From positions 1 to 48,961 of the forward strand of contig CAMWVQ010000013.1 of the NCBI GenBank assembly GCA_947177635.1: DNA of 48,961 bases. The letters run 5' to 3'. Source of the stretch: an uncultured Porphyromonadaceae bacterium (GTDB lineage Bacteria; Bacteroidota; Bacteroidia; Bacteroidales; Muribaculaceae). Under the pieces are notes generated by a model. The model was not told the DNA's origin and made no database searches. It saw only the letters and a list, made by a program, of their open reading frames with translations. Shown here one piece after another: positions 1 to 8,456 of the stretch (the first letter of the stretch is position 1; each line of letters starts with the position of its first letter). The translations under genes and the position numbers were made by a program.

Positions 1-161
1 CCCCCCGCTCCGCCGGGAGGGACGCGGCGGCCTGATTTGCGACCCCGCCCCGCCCCTTATAAATCGGATTAAACATATCGGCTAAAAGCCGGAGAGATAG
101 CGGTTTTCAACGTTTTTAAGAAAAATATCGCGAAAACACGCCCTGATTAGAAATAAATCAG

Positions 162-169
162 TATATTTG
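162..169 (+). promoter_or_regulatory. Putative -7 box (TATATTTG) of ilvE promoter
   Basis: TATATTTG fits the Bacteroidota -7 consensus TANNTTTG and lies 40 nt before the ilvE start codon. No clear TTTG is seen at the -33 position. The rest of positions 1-209 shows no coding sequence I can support. Confidence 0.5.
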
Positions 170-209
170 CGAAAACAAAAATCCATAATACATCAAAACC
201 CGACTGACA

Positions 210-1238
210 ATGAAGCAATCCGACATTGACTGGACCTCCCTCGGCTTCGGCTACGTCCCGACCGACTACAACGTCCGCTGCTACTACCGCGACGGGAAAT
301 GGGGTGAAATCGAAGTATCCTCATCGGAGACAATCGAGATGCACATCGCCGCCACCGCCCTCCATTACGGCCAGGAAATCTTCGAAGGCCTCAAGGCCTT
401 CCGCGGAAAAGATGGCAAAGTCAGGGTTTTCCGCCCTCTGGAGAACGCCCACCGCATCCAGGAATCGGCGCGAGGCATCAAGATGGCCGAGATTCCCGAC
501 GAACTCTTCCTTGAGATGACCCGCAAGGTGATCGCCCTCAACGAACGCTTCATCCCCCCCTACGGCAGCGGCGCGTCGCTCTACATCCGCCCGCTGGAAA
601 TCGGCATGTCGGCCCAGGTAGGCGTCAAGCCCGCCAGCGAGTATTGCTTCATAATGCTCGTGACCCCCGTCGGCCCCTACTTCAAGGAGGGATTCAAGCC
701 CACCAACATATGCATAATGCGCGAGTATGACCGCGTGGCCCCCCGTGGCACAGGCCGCTGGAAAGTCGGCGGAAACTACGCCGCCTCCCTCGGAGCAGGC
801 GAACGCGCCCACGAGCTCGGCTACTCGGCCGTCCTCTACCTCGACCCCAAAGAGAAGAAATACCTCGACGAGTGTGGCCCCGCCAACTTCTACGCCATCA
901 AGGACGGCAAATACATCACCCCCGCCTCCGACTCGATTCTCCCCTCAATCACCAACGAGTCGCTCATGCAGCTGGCCAAAGACTTCGGAATGGAGGTTGA
1001 ACGCCGCCACATCACCGTAGACGAGATTCCCGACTTCGAGGAAGCCGCAGCCTGCGGAACCGCAGCCGTCACCTCACCCGTCGGTGAAATCCACGACCTC
1101 GACAACGACGTCAAGTATGTCATCGCCAAGGACGGCAAGCCCGGCCCCGTGACCACACGCTTCTACGAGACCCTCAGCGCGATACGCCTGGGAGAAATCG
1201 AAGACAAGCACGGCTGGAACATGGTGCTCGACCTCTGA
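210..1238 (+). CDS. ilvE: Branched-chain amino acid aminotransferase
   Basis: This 342-aa cytoplasmic PLP enzyme of fold type IV transfers amino groups between glutamate and the keto acids of leucine, isoleucine and valine. The pattern KVGGNYAASL places the PLP lysine near residue 185. It is followed by the GYSAVLYLD and ECGPANFYAI stretches typical of the family, and by the late GTAAVTSPVG phosphate-binding segment. The length matches family II BCATs (about 340 aa). The ATG at 210 lies 40 nt after a TATATTTG box. The HDIG gene follows after 29 nt and is probably co-transcribed. Confidence is high from the motifs; substrate preference within the BCAT group is inferred. Confidence 0.93.
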   Translation: MKQSDIDWTSLGFGYVPTDYNVRCYYRDGKWGEIEVSSSETIEMHIAATALHYGQEIFEGLKAFRGKDGKVRVFRPLENAHRIQESARGIKMAEIPDELFLEMTRKVIALNERFIPPYGSGASLYIRPLEIGMSAQVGVKPASEYCFIMLVTPVGPYFKEGFKPTNICIMREYDRVAPRGTGRWKVGGNYAASLGAGERAHELGYSAVLYLDPKEKKYLDECGPANFYAIKDGKYITPASDSILPSITNESLMQLAKDFGMEVERRHITVDEIPDFEEAAACGTAAVTSPVGEIHDLDNDVKYVIAKDGKPGPVTTRFYETLSAIRLGEIEDKHGWNMVLDL

Positions 1239-1267
1239 CACCCCGCGCCGACAACACCTAACCGACG

Positions 1268-1819
1268 ATGATGTCAGACTACAACAGAATCATCGACAAA
1301 TATTATCCCGAAGGGTCACCCCTCCGGGATATATATTTGCGCCATTGCCGACAGGTGGCCGACAAGGCCCTCGCCATCGCCGAGGCCCGCGGGCTGACCC
1401 TCCCCCCAGCCGAAATCGAAGCCGCCGCCATGCTCCACGACATCGGCATATTCCTCTGCGACGCCCCCTCCATCGGATGCCACGGCCAGGAGCACTACCT
1501 CCGCCACGGGATGCTCGGCGCCGACCTGCTGCGCCGCGAGGGCGCGCCCGAGGCGTTGGCCCGCGTGGCCGAACGTCATACAGGCTCGGGAATCACCCGC
1601 GAGGAAATCATCGCCGACATGCTCCCGCTCCCCACCGACCGCTGCCTCATGCCCGAGACCACCCTCGAACGCCTCATCTGCTACGCCGACAAGTTCTACT
1701 CCAAGTCAGGCGACATGGCCGAGAAGCCCCTCCCGAAAGTGATGGTCTCGATGGCCCGCTTCGGCCCCGAACCCTTCGCCCGGTTCAACGACCTGCACCG
1801 GGAATTCGGCCTTAAATAA
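1268..1819 (+). CDS. HDIG-domain phosphohydrolase-like protein
   Basis: This 183-aa soluble protein carries an HD metal-binding domain. A histidine sits in RHCRQVADKAL near residue 22, the diagnostic LHDIG lies near residues 56-60, and further histidines occur in the CHGQEHYLRHG and ERHTGSG segments. HD proteins hydrolyse phosphomonoesters or phosphodiesters, often nucleotides, but the substrate cannot be read from the sequence. Two adjacent ATGs (1268 and 1271) are both possible starts. The gene is 29 nt downstream of ilvE and is closed by a strong terminator, so the pair looks like one transcription unit. A second, unrelated HD protein lies at 12.2-12.9 kb. Confidence 0.8.
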   Translation: MMSDYNRIIDKYYPEGSPLRDIYLRHCRQVADKALAIAEARGLTLPPAEIEAAAMLHDIGIFLCDAPSIGCHGQEHYLRHGMLGADLLRREGAPEALARVAERHTGSGITREEIIADMLPLPTDRCLMPETTLERLICYADKFYSKSGDMAEKPLPKVMVSMARFGPEPFARFNDLHREFGLK

Positions 1820-1855
1820 AGTTAATAAACTTTAATATTCCATTTATGCCTCATT

Positions 1856-1892
1856 CCGCGCCCCAATGCCGTTTGGCGGGGCGCGGATTTTT
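1856..1892 (+). terminator. Rho-independent terminator after the HDIG gene
   Basis: CCGCGCCCC (1856-1864) pairs with GGGGCGCGG (1878-1886). An inner GCC/GGC pair closes a GTTT loop, and the stem is followed by ATTTTT. Confidence 0.85.
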
Positions 1893-1905
1893 CATTAATA
1901 TTGCG

Positions 1906-1913
1906 TAAATTTG
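1906..1913 (+). promoter_or_regulatory. Putative -7 box (TAAATTTG) for recJ
   Basis: This is an exact match to TANNTTTG, followed by GCAGTG, which puts a likely start of transcription near 1920. The -33 element is not a clear TTTG. Confidence 0.5.
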
Positions 1914-2161
1914 CAGTGTAGAGTATGGAGGCGTGAACGCCCTCATCGGATACCATCCCTCTCCTGTCAAATACCCGCGCCGACGCGTGGCCGCAACGGC
2001 CACATCCCCCCTTCCCCTCTCCCCCCCTTACGAATCCGGCCACTCTCTCCCCTGCGACTGTCCGCATTCATCCCCCAGGCGCCCCTCCGGGAAGACAGCT
2101 TCCGGCCCACGACGGCCGATAGCCCTTTCCTTTTAGCCCCGCTAATAAAAAAACAACATAA

Positions 2162-3889
2162 ATGACAGGTAAATGGAATTATTTACCCCTGACACAAGAA
2201 GAGCAGCGCATCGAGACGGAGCTTGCAAAACGCTACGCCTCGGTCCCCCCTGTGAGCCAGTTGCTGGTCGAGCGAGGGATTACTTCAGTGGAAGAAGCTG
2301 ACCGCTTTTTCCATCCCCAGCTGAAGAATCTCCACGACCCGTTCCTGATGCCCGACATGGACAAGGCTGTCGAAAGGCTCAACCGAGCCATGGGGTCAAA
2401 GGAGAAGATAATGGTCTACGGCGACTATGACGTCGACGGCACAACCGCCGTCGCCCTGGTCTACAAGTATCTCCAGAACTTCTACTCCAACATCGATTAC
2501 TTCATCCCGACCCGCTACGAAGAGGGCTACGGGATTTCATCAGAGACAATCGACGAGTTCGCCGCCTCAGGCGTGAAACTCGTCATAATCCTCGACTGCG
2601 GCATAAAGGCCAACGAGGAAATCGCCCACGCCAAGGAGCACGGCATAGACTTCATAATCTGTGACCACCATGTCCCCGACGACCAGCTCCCGGGCGCGGT
2701 GGCCATCCTCAACCCGAAGATGCCCGGCTCAACCTACCCCTGCCCCCACCTTTCAGGCTGCGGGGTCGGCTACAAGCTGATGCAGGCGTTCTCCATCAGC
2801 AACGGCATACCGCAGACCGACCTCGAAGGGATGCTCGACCTGGTGGCCGTGTCAATCGCCGCCGACATCGTCCCGATGGTCGACGAGAACCGCGTGATGA
2901 CCTACTGGGGCCTGCGGCGCCTCAACTCCAACCCCAACATGGGCATCAGGGCCATAATACGCATCTGCGGCCTCGCAGGCAAGGAAATCACCATCTCAGA
3001 CGTGATTTTCAAGATAGGCCCGCGCATCAACGCCTCGGGCCGCATGCAGAGCGGCCGCGAGGCGGTAGACCTGCTGGTAAGCCGCGACATCGCCGACGCA
3101 TCGCAACGCGCCCGCAACATCGACCAGTACAACAAAGACCGCAAGGAACTCGACAAGCGCATCACCGAGGAAGCCAACGCCATCCTCTCGCAGCGCATCG
3201 AGGCCGGCAGCAACAAGAAATCGATTGTCATCTTCAACAAAGACTGGCACAAGGGAATCATCGGCATAGTGGCCTCTCGCCTTACCGAGCTTTACTACAA
3301 GCCATCGGTGGTGCTGACCCTCTCCAACGGCCTGGCCACCGGCTCGTCGCGCTCCGTGCAGGGATTCGACATCTACTCCGCTGTCGACTCCACGCGCGAC
3401 CTGCTCGAGAACTTCGGCGGACACACCTACGCCGTCGGGCTGTCGCTCAAGGAGGAGAACATCCCCGAGTTCACCCGCCGCTTTGAGGAATATGTGGCGG
3501 CCAACATCCTCCCCTCACAGCTCAAGCCGACCTACGAAATCGACGCCCTGCTGACATTCTCTGAGATAACCCCCGAGTTCATCTCCACCCTGCGCCGCTT
3601 CAACCCATTCGGGCCCGGCAACCTGAAACCGGTATTCTGCTCGCGCAACGTGATGGACTTCGGCACATCCAAGCTGGTAGGCCGACAGCTCGAACACATA
3701 AAGCTCGAATTGGTCGACGACACCTCCGGAAAGGTCTTCAACGGCATCGCCTTCAACAAGGCCCACCTCTTCGAGGCCATCCACGCCGGCAAGCGGTTCA
3801 ACATCTGCTACACCATCGAGGACAACAAACACCAGGCCGCCCAGAACGCCATCCAGCTCCAGGTCAAGGAAATCTCGATTGTCGACTGA
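2162..3889 (+). CDS. recJ: Single-stranded-DNA-specific exonuclease RecJ
   Basis: RecJ degrades single-stranded DNA 5' to 3' in recombination and mismatch or base-excision repair. The DHH phosphoesterase motifs are clear: GDYDVDGTT near residues 87-95, the LDCGIK segment, and CDHH near residues 167-170. The DHHA1 part contains NASGRM and a GGHTYAVGL loop, and the C-terminal OB-fold region includes FNPFGPGN. At 575 aa the length is normal. The ATG at 2162 follows an A-rich stretch without a Shine-Dalgarno site. It stands alone, with its own putative promoter at 1906 and a strong terminator at 3933. Function is assigned with high confidence. Confidence 0.96.
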   Translation: MTGKWNYLPLTQEEQRIETELAKRYASVPPVSQLLVERGITSVEEADRFFHPQLKNLHDPFLMPDMDKAVERLNRAMGSKEKIMVYGDYDVDGTTAVALVYKYLQNFYSNIDYFIPTRYEEGYGISSETIDEFAASGVKLVIILDCGIKANEEIAHAKEHGIDFIICDHHVPDDQLPGAVAILNPKMPGSTYPCPHLSGCGVGYKLMQAFSISNGIPQTDLEGMLDLVAVSIAADIVPMVDENRVMTYWGLRRLNSNPNMGIRAIIRICGLAGKEITISDVIFKIGPRINASGRMQSGREAVDLLVSRDIADASQRARNIDQYNKDRKELDKRITEEANAILSQRIEAGSNKKSIVIFNKDWHKGIIGIVASRLTELYYKPSVVLTLSNGLATGSSRSVQGFDIYSAVDSTRDLLENFGGHTYAVGLSLKEENIPEFTRRFEEYVAANILPSQLKPTYEIDALLTFSEITPEFISTLRRFNPFGPGNLKPVFCSRNVMDFGTSKLVGRQLEHIKLELVDDTSGKVFNGIAFNKAHLFEAIHAGKRFNICYTIEDNKHQAAQNAIQLQVKEISIVD

Positions 3890-3932
3890 CCTCTCCCCCA
3901 CCGCGACCTGACAACGAAGCAACAACACAAAT

Positions 3933-3983
3933 AATCTTGTGCAATCCACACAACCATACGACGTGGATTGCACAAGATTTTTT
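3933..3983 (+). terminator. Rho-independent terminator of recJ
   Basis: A 17-bp perfect stem pairs AATCTTGTGCAATCCAC (3933-3949) with GTGGATTGCACAAGATT (3963-3979). The loop is 13 nt and the stem is followed by TTTT. Confidence 0.92.
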
Positions 3984-4275
3984 GTATATCACGAATAGGC
4001 AAGGGAATAATCCAAGTGAAGTGTTCCCTGAATAGTACCATATGCATGATTCGCCCACGAATCAGTAGGATTCGATGCCGGATATGTGTCAGATTTTGAA
4101 GTTATTCGTCTCAGGCAAATATGTTTAACCGGCTGTCTCAAGCGAGTTTATACATTTACAGCCAGCCCCCTGTCTCTGTGAATGTGTGGCTATCCGAGGG
4201 ACATACAAAGTCAAACAGAGAGAGCCTGAAAGTCTTTACCGGACGCCCGCCTATAATTTGTATATGACATAGCTG
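3984..4275. other. Convergent intergenic region
   Basis: This is the non-coding stretch between the recJ terminator and the 3' end of the minus-strand LRR gene. It is more A+T-rich than the recJ side. I found no credible gene, repeat or clear minus-strand terminator. Confidence 0.5.
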
Positions 4276-5568
4276 TCAGCGGACACACACTTTCACCACT
4301 GCCCCCGACGATGTCTTGACCACATATATGCCGGATGGCAGCCCACTCGCCGCGCAACGTTTCCCGGCGATGTCATACACTTCGAAATCGCAATCAGGCA
4401 CAACCTGGATTGCTCCGTCATTCACCGACACCCCGGTGTCAACATCCATCTTTATGCCGGCATCCGACGCAAAATCATACTCCACGATGTTCTTGAAGAC
4501 TCCCCACGACGGGTGCGCCCGGTATGCCTCAACACACCCCTGCGGAACATACACCACACATGTTTCTGCGTCAACCTTGTCTGTTCCAATGTTTGCATAT
4601 TCATATATAGCCTCGGGAGAATCATACTCATCCTCTTCCGAAGAAGATAAATATGAATCCCAGTCTGCCGATAGCCCATTGGACAAATCGGGAGCAACTG
4701 CTGCCGGCCATAAAAGTTCGTCCTTGTTTGTCAATACCTTTATATCCATCGGGACTGAGGATGGACAATAGATTACCTCCAGATTGCCACAATCAGTCAT
4801 ACAATCAGACATAAAACAACCCTCGGGAGTATATTCAGGCATTGTCAGGCTCTTCAATTCAGGAAGCCCGTTGAGAGATTCCAAGCCGACGCACATCCCG
4901 TAGGTTTCCTCAAAAATCGTCGGCATAACCAAAGTAGTGATTTTCGGAAAGTCATTCAACACAAATATTCCAATTCCATTCATTGCCGACAAATCAAGGT
5001 ATTCAAGGTCAGGCCAATGACTGAATGAAAACCTGTCAAGGACAAATCTTGGAGCCTTGAACTCCTTCATGCCGATAAAAGTCAGGTCAGACATTCCTAT
5101 ATTCAGGACAACATCAGATGACACTATCATCTCTTTCAAAACCGGCAAACCTCCAATATCACTTACATGTGACGTTTCTCCCAAATCAATCATTTCCAAT
5201 TTAGGGCAATCATATACTGCGGAAACCGACCTCACTGTATTTGGGATGATCACCGACACCACCTCCTGTTGATTGACTATCCCTCTGACCTTTACCACTG
5301 TATATGTGACACCCCCGTAATCCACCGTATGCGGAAATTCAAGGCATCCGTCTTCCAATGGGAACTGATATCCCACTTCTCCATAGTATGATTGTATGTC
5401 AGGGTTCTCTATCATAATTTCCCCCGAGGCAGGATCTGCATCCCAATCCGATGAGTAGTGAAAACCATTCACTTCAAACTTCAAGACTACTTCTGCTTCT
5501 GATTGATTCCCAATCAGCAATGCAAGTAACGTCAAGAAAAAAACTATCACTCTATTTTCCATAATCAC
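4276..5568 (-). CDS. Secreted leucine-rich-repeat protein with T9SS-like C-terminal tail
   Basis: This 430-aa protein has an N-terminal signal peptide (hydrophobic VIVFFLTLLALLIG, cleavage probably near residue 24-26). Its middle contains irregular leucine-rich repeats of the BspA-like kind, with recurring patterns such as CPKLEMIDL, WPDLEYLDLS and LPELKSLTMP at about residues 125-275. The last 50 or so residues resemble a short T9SS sorting tail: FEVYDIAGKRC, then LPSGIYVVKTSSG. It is likely exported by the T9SS and surface-attached; the ligand is unknown. Two start choices (MIM or MEN) differ by two residues. It lies 6 nt downstream of the C25 peptidase gene and shares its A+T-rich composition, so they form one unit. 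Confidence 0.75.
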   Translation of the reverse strand: MIMENRVIVFFLTLLALLIGNQSEAEVVLKFEVNGFHYSSDWDADPASGEIMIENPDIQSYYGEVGYQFPLEDGCLEFPHTVDYGGVTYTVVKVRGIVNQQEVVSVIIPNTVRSVSAVYDCPKLEMIDLGETSHVSDIGGLPVLKEMIVSSDVVLNIGMSDLTFIGMKEFKAPRFVLDRFSFSHWPDLEYLDLSAMNGIGIFVLNDFPKITTLVMPTIFEETYGMCVGLESLNGLPELKSLTMPEYTPEGCFMSDCMTDCGNLEVIYCPSSVPMDIKVLTNKDELLWPAAVAPDLSNGLSADWDSYLSSSEEDEYDSPEAIYEYANIGTDKVDAETCVVYVPQGCVEAYRAHPSWGVFKNIVEYDFASDAGIKMDVDTGVSVNDGAIQVVPDCDFEVYDIAGKRCAASGLPSGIYVVKTSSGAVVKVCVR

Positions 5569-5574
5569 ATTTAT

Positions 5575-8055
5575 TTACAAAACTACAAATCGCTTGGAAT
5601 CAAAAACCTGCCCATTGGCAGCGACAACCAATAGGTGAACTCCACTTTTTAAGTCATCACATGAGACTGATATGGTATTCTCCTTCTTAGGCAACATAAC
5701 GTACTTTTCAAAGTTCCCTTCTGCAGAGTAGACCAAAAGGAATATATCTTCAAAAAACGATAGCCCCTCCATTTCCCCATTGCCATCCCTTATTTCAACT
5801 ATGGTTTTATCCGCTGTCGGGTTAGGAGAAATACTCCAAATCTGTAATTCGGGGTGAACTTCCTCTCCAGCGATAAAATAGGTATATTCATACGGGATTT
5901 TGTTAGGAGCCGTTATTGTTATCGTTAATGGTGATAGAACATCGTTTAATTCTCCCTTTTTCCCACGAAAAGCCACAAGCCGTCCGTTAGCGTCAATGAT
6001 GGAAATCCTACAATCGGGGACATAATCAACCTCAACCTTCACATTCCTCAACGGAGCTTTATCTTTGGCATATAGTTGATTATCTGCCGACAAATCTCCA
6101 TTGAGACAGTCTCTGATGTCAAATTTGGGGACAACCGATATTTCCACTCCAGAAAATTTTGTGGGTAATTCCGTATTAACCCACATAGAAGGATCACCGA
6201 ACAAATGGTATATTCGCTCGTTATATTGCGCTTGTTTATTAGACATACCATAATGCGCTTTTTGAAAAGCACGTCCGGTGTCAAGTATTTTCCCTAAAGT
6301 AGGATAACTTTCTTCCACTTCGGGAGTCGTATAATAGGAATGGCTAGTATCCACCAGATAATTAAATCCCGGATTAGGCCATATCCCATTTATAAATCCT
6401 ACTGCCATCGCATCATTCATTCCCATACAAGAATATTCACTGGCGGCGAAAACGGCATATGCTCCCCCATCGGGATTTCTCATCAAGGCCTGCGCCAATC
6501 CCTCTTTAGGCAAGGCTCCATCACAATCCTTAGAATAATCATCCCCATAATATCCTGTTGAACATGACATATTGAAAAACAATGGGAAACCCACTGAAGA
6601 ATTAGATAATGACAATGCAGACGTATTGGTATATTTTTTACTATTTGGCATAGCAGAACATACCCAGTAATTTTTGGAACCATGCCCACAATTTAGCACA
6701 AACAATGCACCTTTTTGTATATTTTCATTAATCGCTTCTGATGTTCCATTCCATGCAAAATTTGGTCTTTGCAAATACAACGGGATTTGAGCCCCATTAC
6801 CATATTTAGATGCCCAATATTTAGGATTCGCATATGAAGGCGCCGAATAATTTCTTATTCCATTAACACCGCAATGCGACATATAATTGAGAATTTGTTC
6901 ACAAGTATACACAAACGGTTCATAAGTTTGTTGCATCTCATCATTTCGCACGGTGAATATACCTGTATAAATAGCTGTCTCATAATATTCTTGATTTGTT
7001 GTAGGAGTTTTTTGAGACATTACGATTTTGGATAACGTGTTCGCCGCCTCTATTGCGCTACGTGAGGGAATACGTCCAATATAAATGTCAGGAATACTGT
7101 CTGAATCCAAACATGAATATGGAAAGTCTGTCATATATTTTCGCACCCCATAACCCATATTTTTCCATCCATCGTAACTATTAGGGACACCTGGAACAAC
7201 ACTTCCATCTCCAACCATCAGAACATATTTAAGATTTGGATTCTTTTCATAAACATCAGCAATAGACCTTTTGACCTTATCATAAGTCCAACTATCATCA
7301 TAAATTTCAACCACATTGAACCCACATTGCTGTTTCCATTTCACAAACTCAGACATTGATGGTTGAAACTTTTTGGAAGATACAATCAGGTATGATTGAG
7401 AAAAATAAGGTGGTTTAACACCAAAGTTCGCCAATTCCGCAACGGGAGGCTCACTATATTCGAAAAACAGTTGATATTCAAAAGAAGTGTATATGATTAC
7501 GTTCTTTTTCGCAAAATCATATCTTACGGGTATTATCTCAACCCCTGCCATAAGTTCTTGCCCTCTCCAACCTATGCAATGTAATTTTGCGACTGAATCC
7601 GAAGATGCTATAATCCCTGTTAAAGCTTCTGTATCCGGGTCAGAGTCCTCCGTCGGTAATGCCGGCGATAAAATTTTACTTGACAACAACCTCATTGGCA
7701 ATGAGATACTATCATTACAAACCATTCTGACCTCCACATTGCTCACACCCTTCGGTAACGCGAAACAATCTACCCTGAACGGAAGATCCGGGGAATCACC
7801 ATCAATGAAATACCCAAAGTCCTGCAGCCTTACTGAGTAACATCCGTTCAGGTCTTTGGACTCATCAAAAAACAACGAACCCAAGGAATACGACACAGTG
7901 ATTCCTGTAGAATCCTGTTCTACGGATACTGCAGTCAGACTCGTCTCATTTGCTGAAATCCTCATATTGGAATGAGGGTCATAATGGAAACTTTCTGCGA
8001 CAACAGAGGTGACTGTAATCACTAATGCTGTCAGTAGCAACAATAGTTTTTTCAT
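5575..8055 (-). CDS. Gingipain-family (C25) cysteine peptidase, T9SS cargo
   Basis: This 826-aa protein starts with a clear signal peptide (MKKLLLLLTALVITVTSVVA). A propeptide-like region covers about residues 25-220. The C25 catalytic domain contains LMVGDGSVVPG, IYIGRIPSRS, the His motif LNCGHGSKNYW (His near residue 458) and the Cys motif NMSCSTGYYGDD (Cys near residue 498), followed by GDPSMW. The final 90 residues start with ISPNPTADK and end in a T9SS type A-like sorting domain. This predicts a secreted cysteine endopeptidase anchored by the T9SS. At 826 aa, with a cargo-type tail, it is unlike the longer sortase PorU. Its own promoter is at 8177-8208, and the LRR gene follows 6 nt downstream. 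Cleavage specificity is unknown. Confidence 0.88.
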   Translation of the reverse strand: MKKLLLLLTALVITVTSVVAESFHYDPHSNMRISANETSLTAVSVEQDSTGITVSYSLGSLFFDESKDLNGCYSVRLQDFGYFIDGDSPDLPFRVDCFALPKGVSNVEVRMVCNDSISLPMRLLSSKILSPALPTEDSDPDTEALTGIIASSDSVAKLHCIGWRGQELMAGVEIIPVRYDFAKKNVIIYTSFEYQLFFEYSEPPVAELANFGVKPPYFSQSYLIVSSKKFQPSMSEFVKWKQQCGFNVVEIYDDSWTYDKVKRSIADVYEKNPNLKYVLMVGDGSVVPGVPNSYDGWKNMGYGVRKYMTDFPYSCLDSDSIPDIYIGRIPSRSAIEAANTLSKIVMSQKTPTTNQEYYETAIYTGIFTVRNDEMQQTYEPFVYTCEQILNYMSHCGVNGIRNYSAPSYANPKYWASKYGNGAQIPLYLQRPNFAWNGTSEAINENIQKGALFVLNCGHGSKNYWVCSAMPNSKKYTNTSALSLSNSSVGFPLFFNMSCSTGYYGDDYSKDCDGALPKEGLAQALMRNPDGGAYAVFAASEYSCMGMNDAMAVGFINGIWPNPGFNYLVDTSHSYYTTPEVEESYPTLGKILDTGRAFQKAHYGMSNKQAQYNERIYHLFGDPSMWVNTELPTKFSGVEISVVPKFDIRDCLNGDLSADNQLYAKDKAPLRNVKVEVDYVPDCRISIIDANGRLVAFRGKKGELNDVLSPLTITITAPNKIPYEYTYFIAGEEVHPELQIWSISPNPTADKTIVEIRDGNGEMEGLSFFEDIFLLVYSAEGNFEKYVMLPKKENTISVSCDDLKSGVHLLVVAANGQVFDSKRFVVL

Positions 8056-8176
8056 AAGAAAGATGTGTTAAGGTAAATGATACTGATCGAGGTTTTGAAT
8101 ACCTGCTTTAATGCTTGCACACAAAAAACCCGTGATTGCAGCTCTTCTTTCTAAACAAGGGGAAAGAGAGTTTTCG

Positions 8177-8208
8177 CAAATATATGCAGAGTTTTTCGAT
8201 TTTCCAAA
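8177..8208 (-). promoter_or_regulatory. Promoter of the C25 peptidase / LRR unit
   Basis: Reading the minus strand, TTTG (8205-8208) is followed after exactly 20 bp by TATATTTG (8177-8184). Both elements match the Bacteroidota consensus. Transcription would begin near 8170, leaving a leader of about 115 nt. Confidence 0.8.
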
Positions 8209-8249
8209 TAAATTTTAATTTTTCCTAAAAAAACACACAAGACAGCCTG

Positions 8250-8275
8250 TTATGATATTTGATTATGATATTTGA
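8250..8275. repeat. 13-bp tandem direct repeat
   Basis: TTATGATATTTGA occurs twice with no spacer, 42 bp upstream of the C25 -33 element. It could be a regulator site, or chance in A+T-rich DNA. Confidence 0.6.
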
Positions 8276-8350
8276 CATCACGATGACAGGTTTTGTCTTT
8301 ACAACCACCTTGCCTTCTCTGATATCTCGTTCAACATCTCGTCAGACATC

Positions 8351-8396
8351 AAAACAAAAACGTATGACACCGTGCCTTCCGGCAAAGTGTCATACG
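8351..8396 (-). terminator. Rho-independent terminator of trpB2
   Basis: On the minus strand CGTATGACAC pairs with GTGTCATACG around an inner TGCC/GGCA hairpin, followed by TTTTTGTTTT. Confidence 0.9.
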
Positions 8397-8456
8397 TCAT
8401 ACGGGGGATTTGTGGCAGTTCAGCCTATGCCACTACGCTGTGTTTGTCCGCTCCTC

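Larger units (their letters stand above)
1820..2161 (+). other. Intergenic region and long recJ leader
   Basis: After the terminator, a TAAATTTG -7 box at 1906-1913 is the best recJ promoter. It implies a leader of about 240 nt before the recJ ATG at 2162. The leader is C-rich on the plus strand. Short open frames in it have low-complexity, proline- and arginine-rich composition and I do not consider them genes. I see no recognised riboswitch. Confidence 0.5.
8056..8456. other. Intergenic region between C25 peptidase and trpB2
   Basis: It holds the C25 promoter (8177-8208), a 13-bp tandem direct repeat TTATGATATTTGA at 8250-8262 and 8263-8275, and the trpB2 terminator (8351-8396). I see no gene in it. 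Confidence 0.6.

Noticed and set aside
321-812. Long opposite-strand frames inside ilvE, recJ, gldK, guaA and other G+C-rich genes
   Set aside because: They are shadows caused by high third-position G+C; the real genes have full family motifs in the other frame.
1911-2165. Short plus-strand frames in the recJ leader
   Set aside because: The predicted peptides are proline/arginine-rich and low in complexity, as expected from C-rich non-coding DNA.
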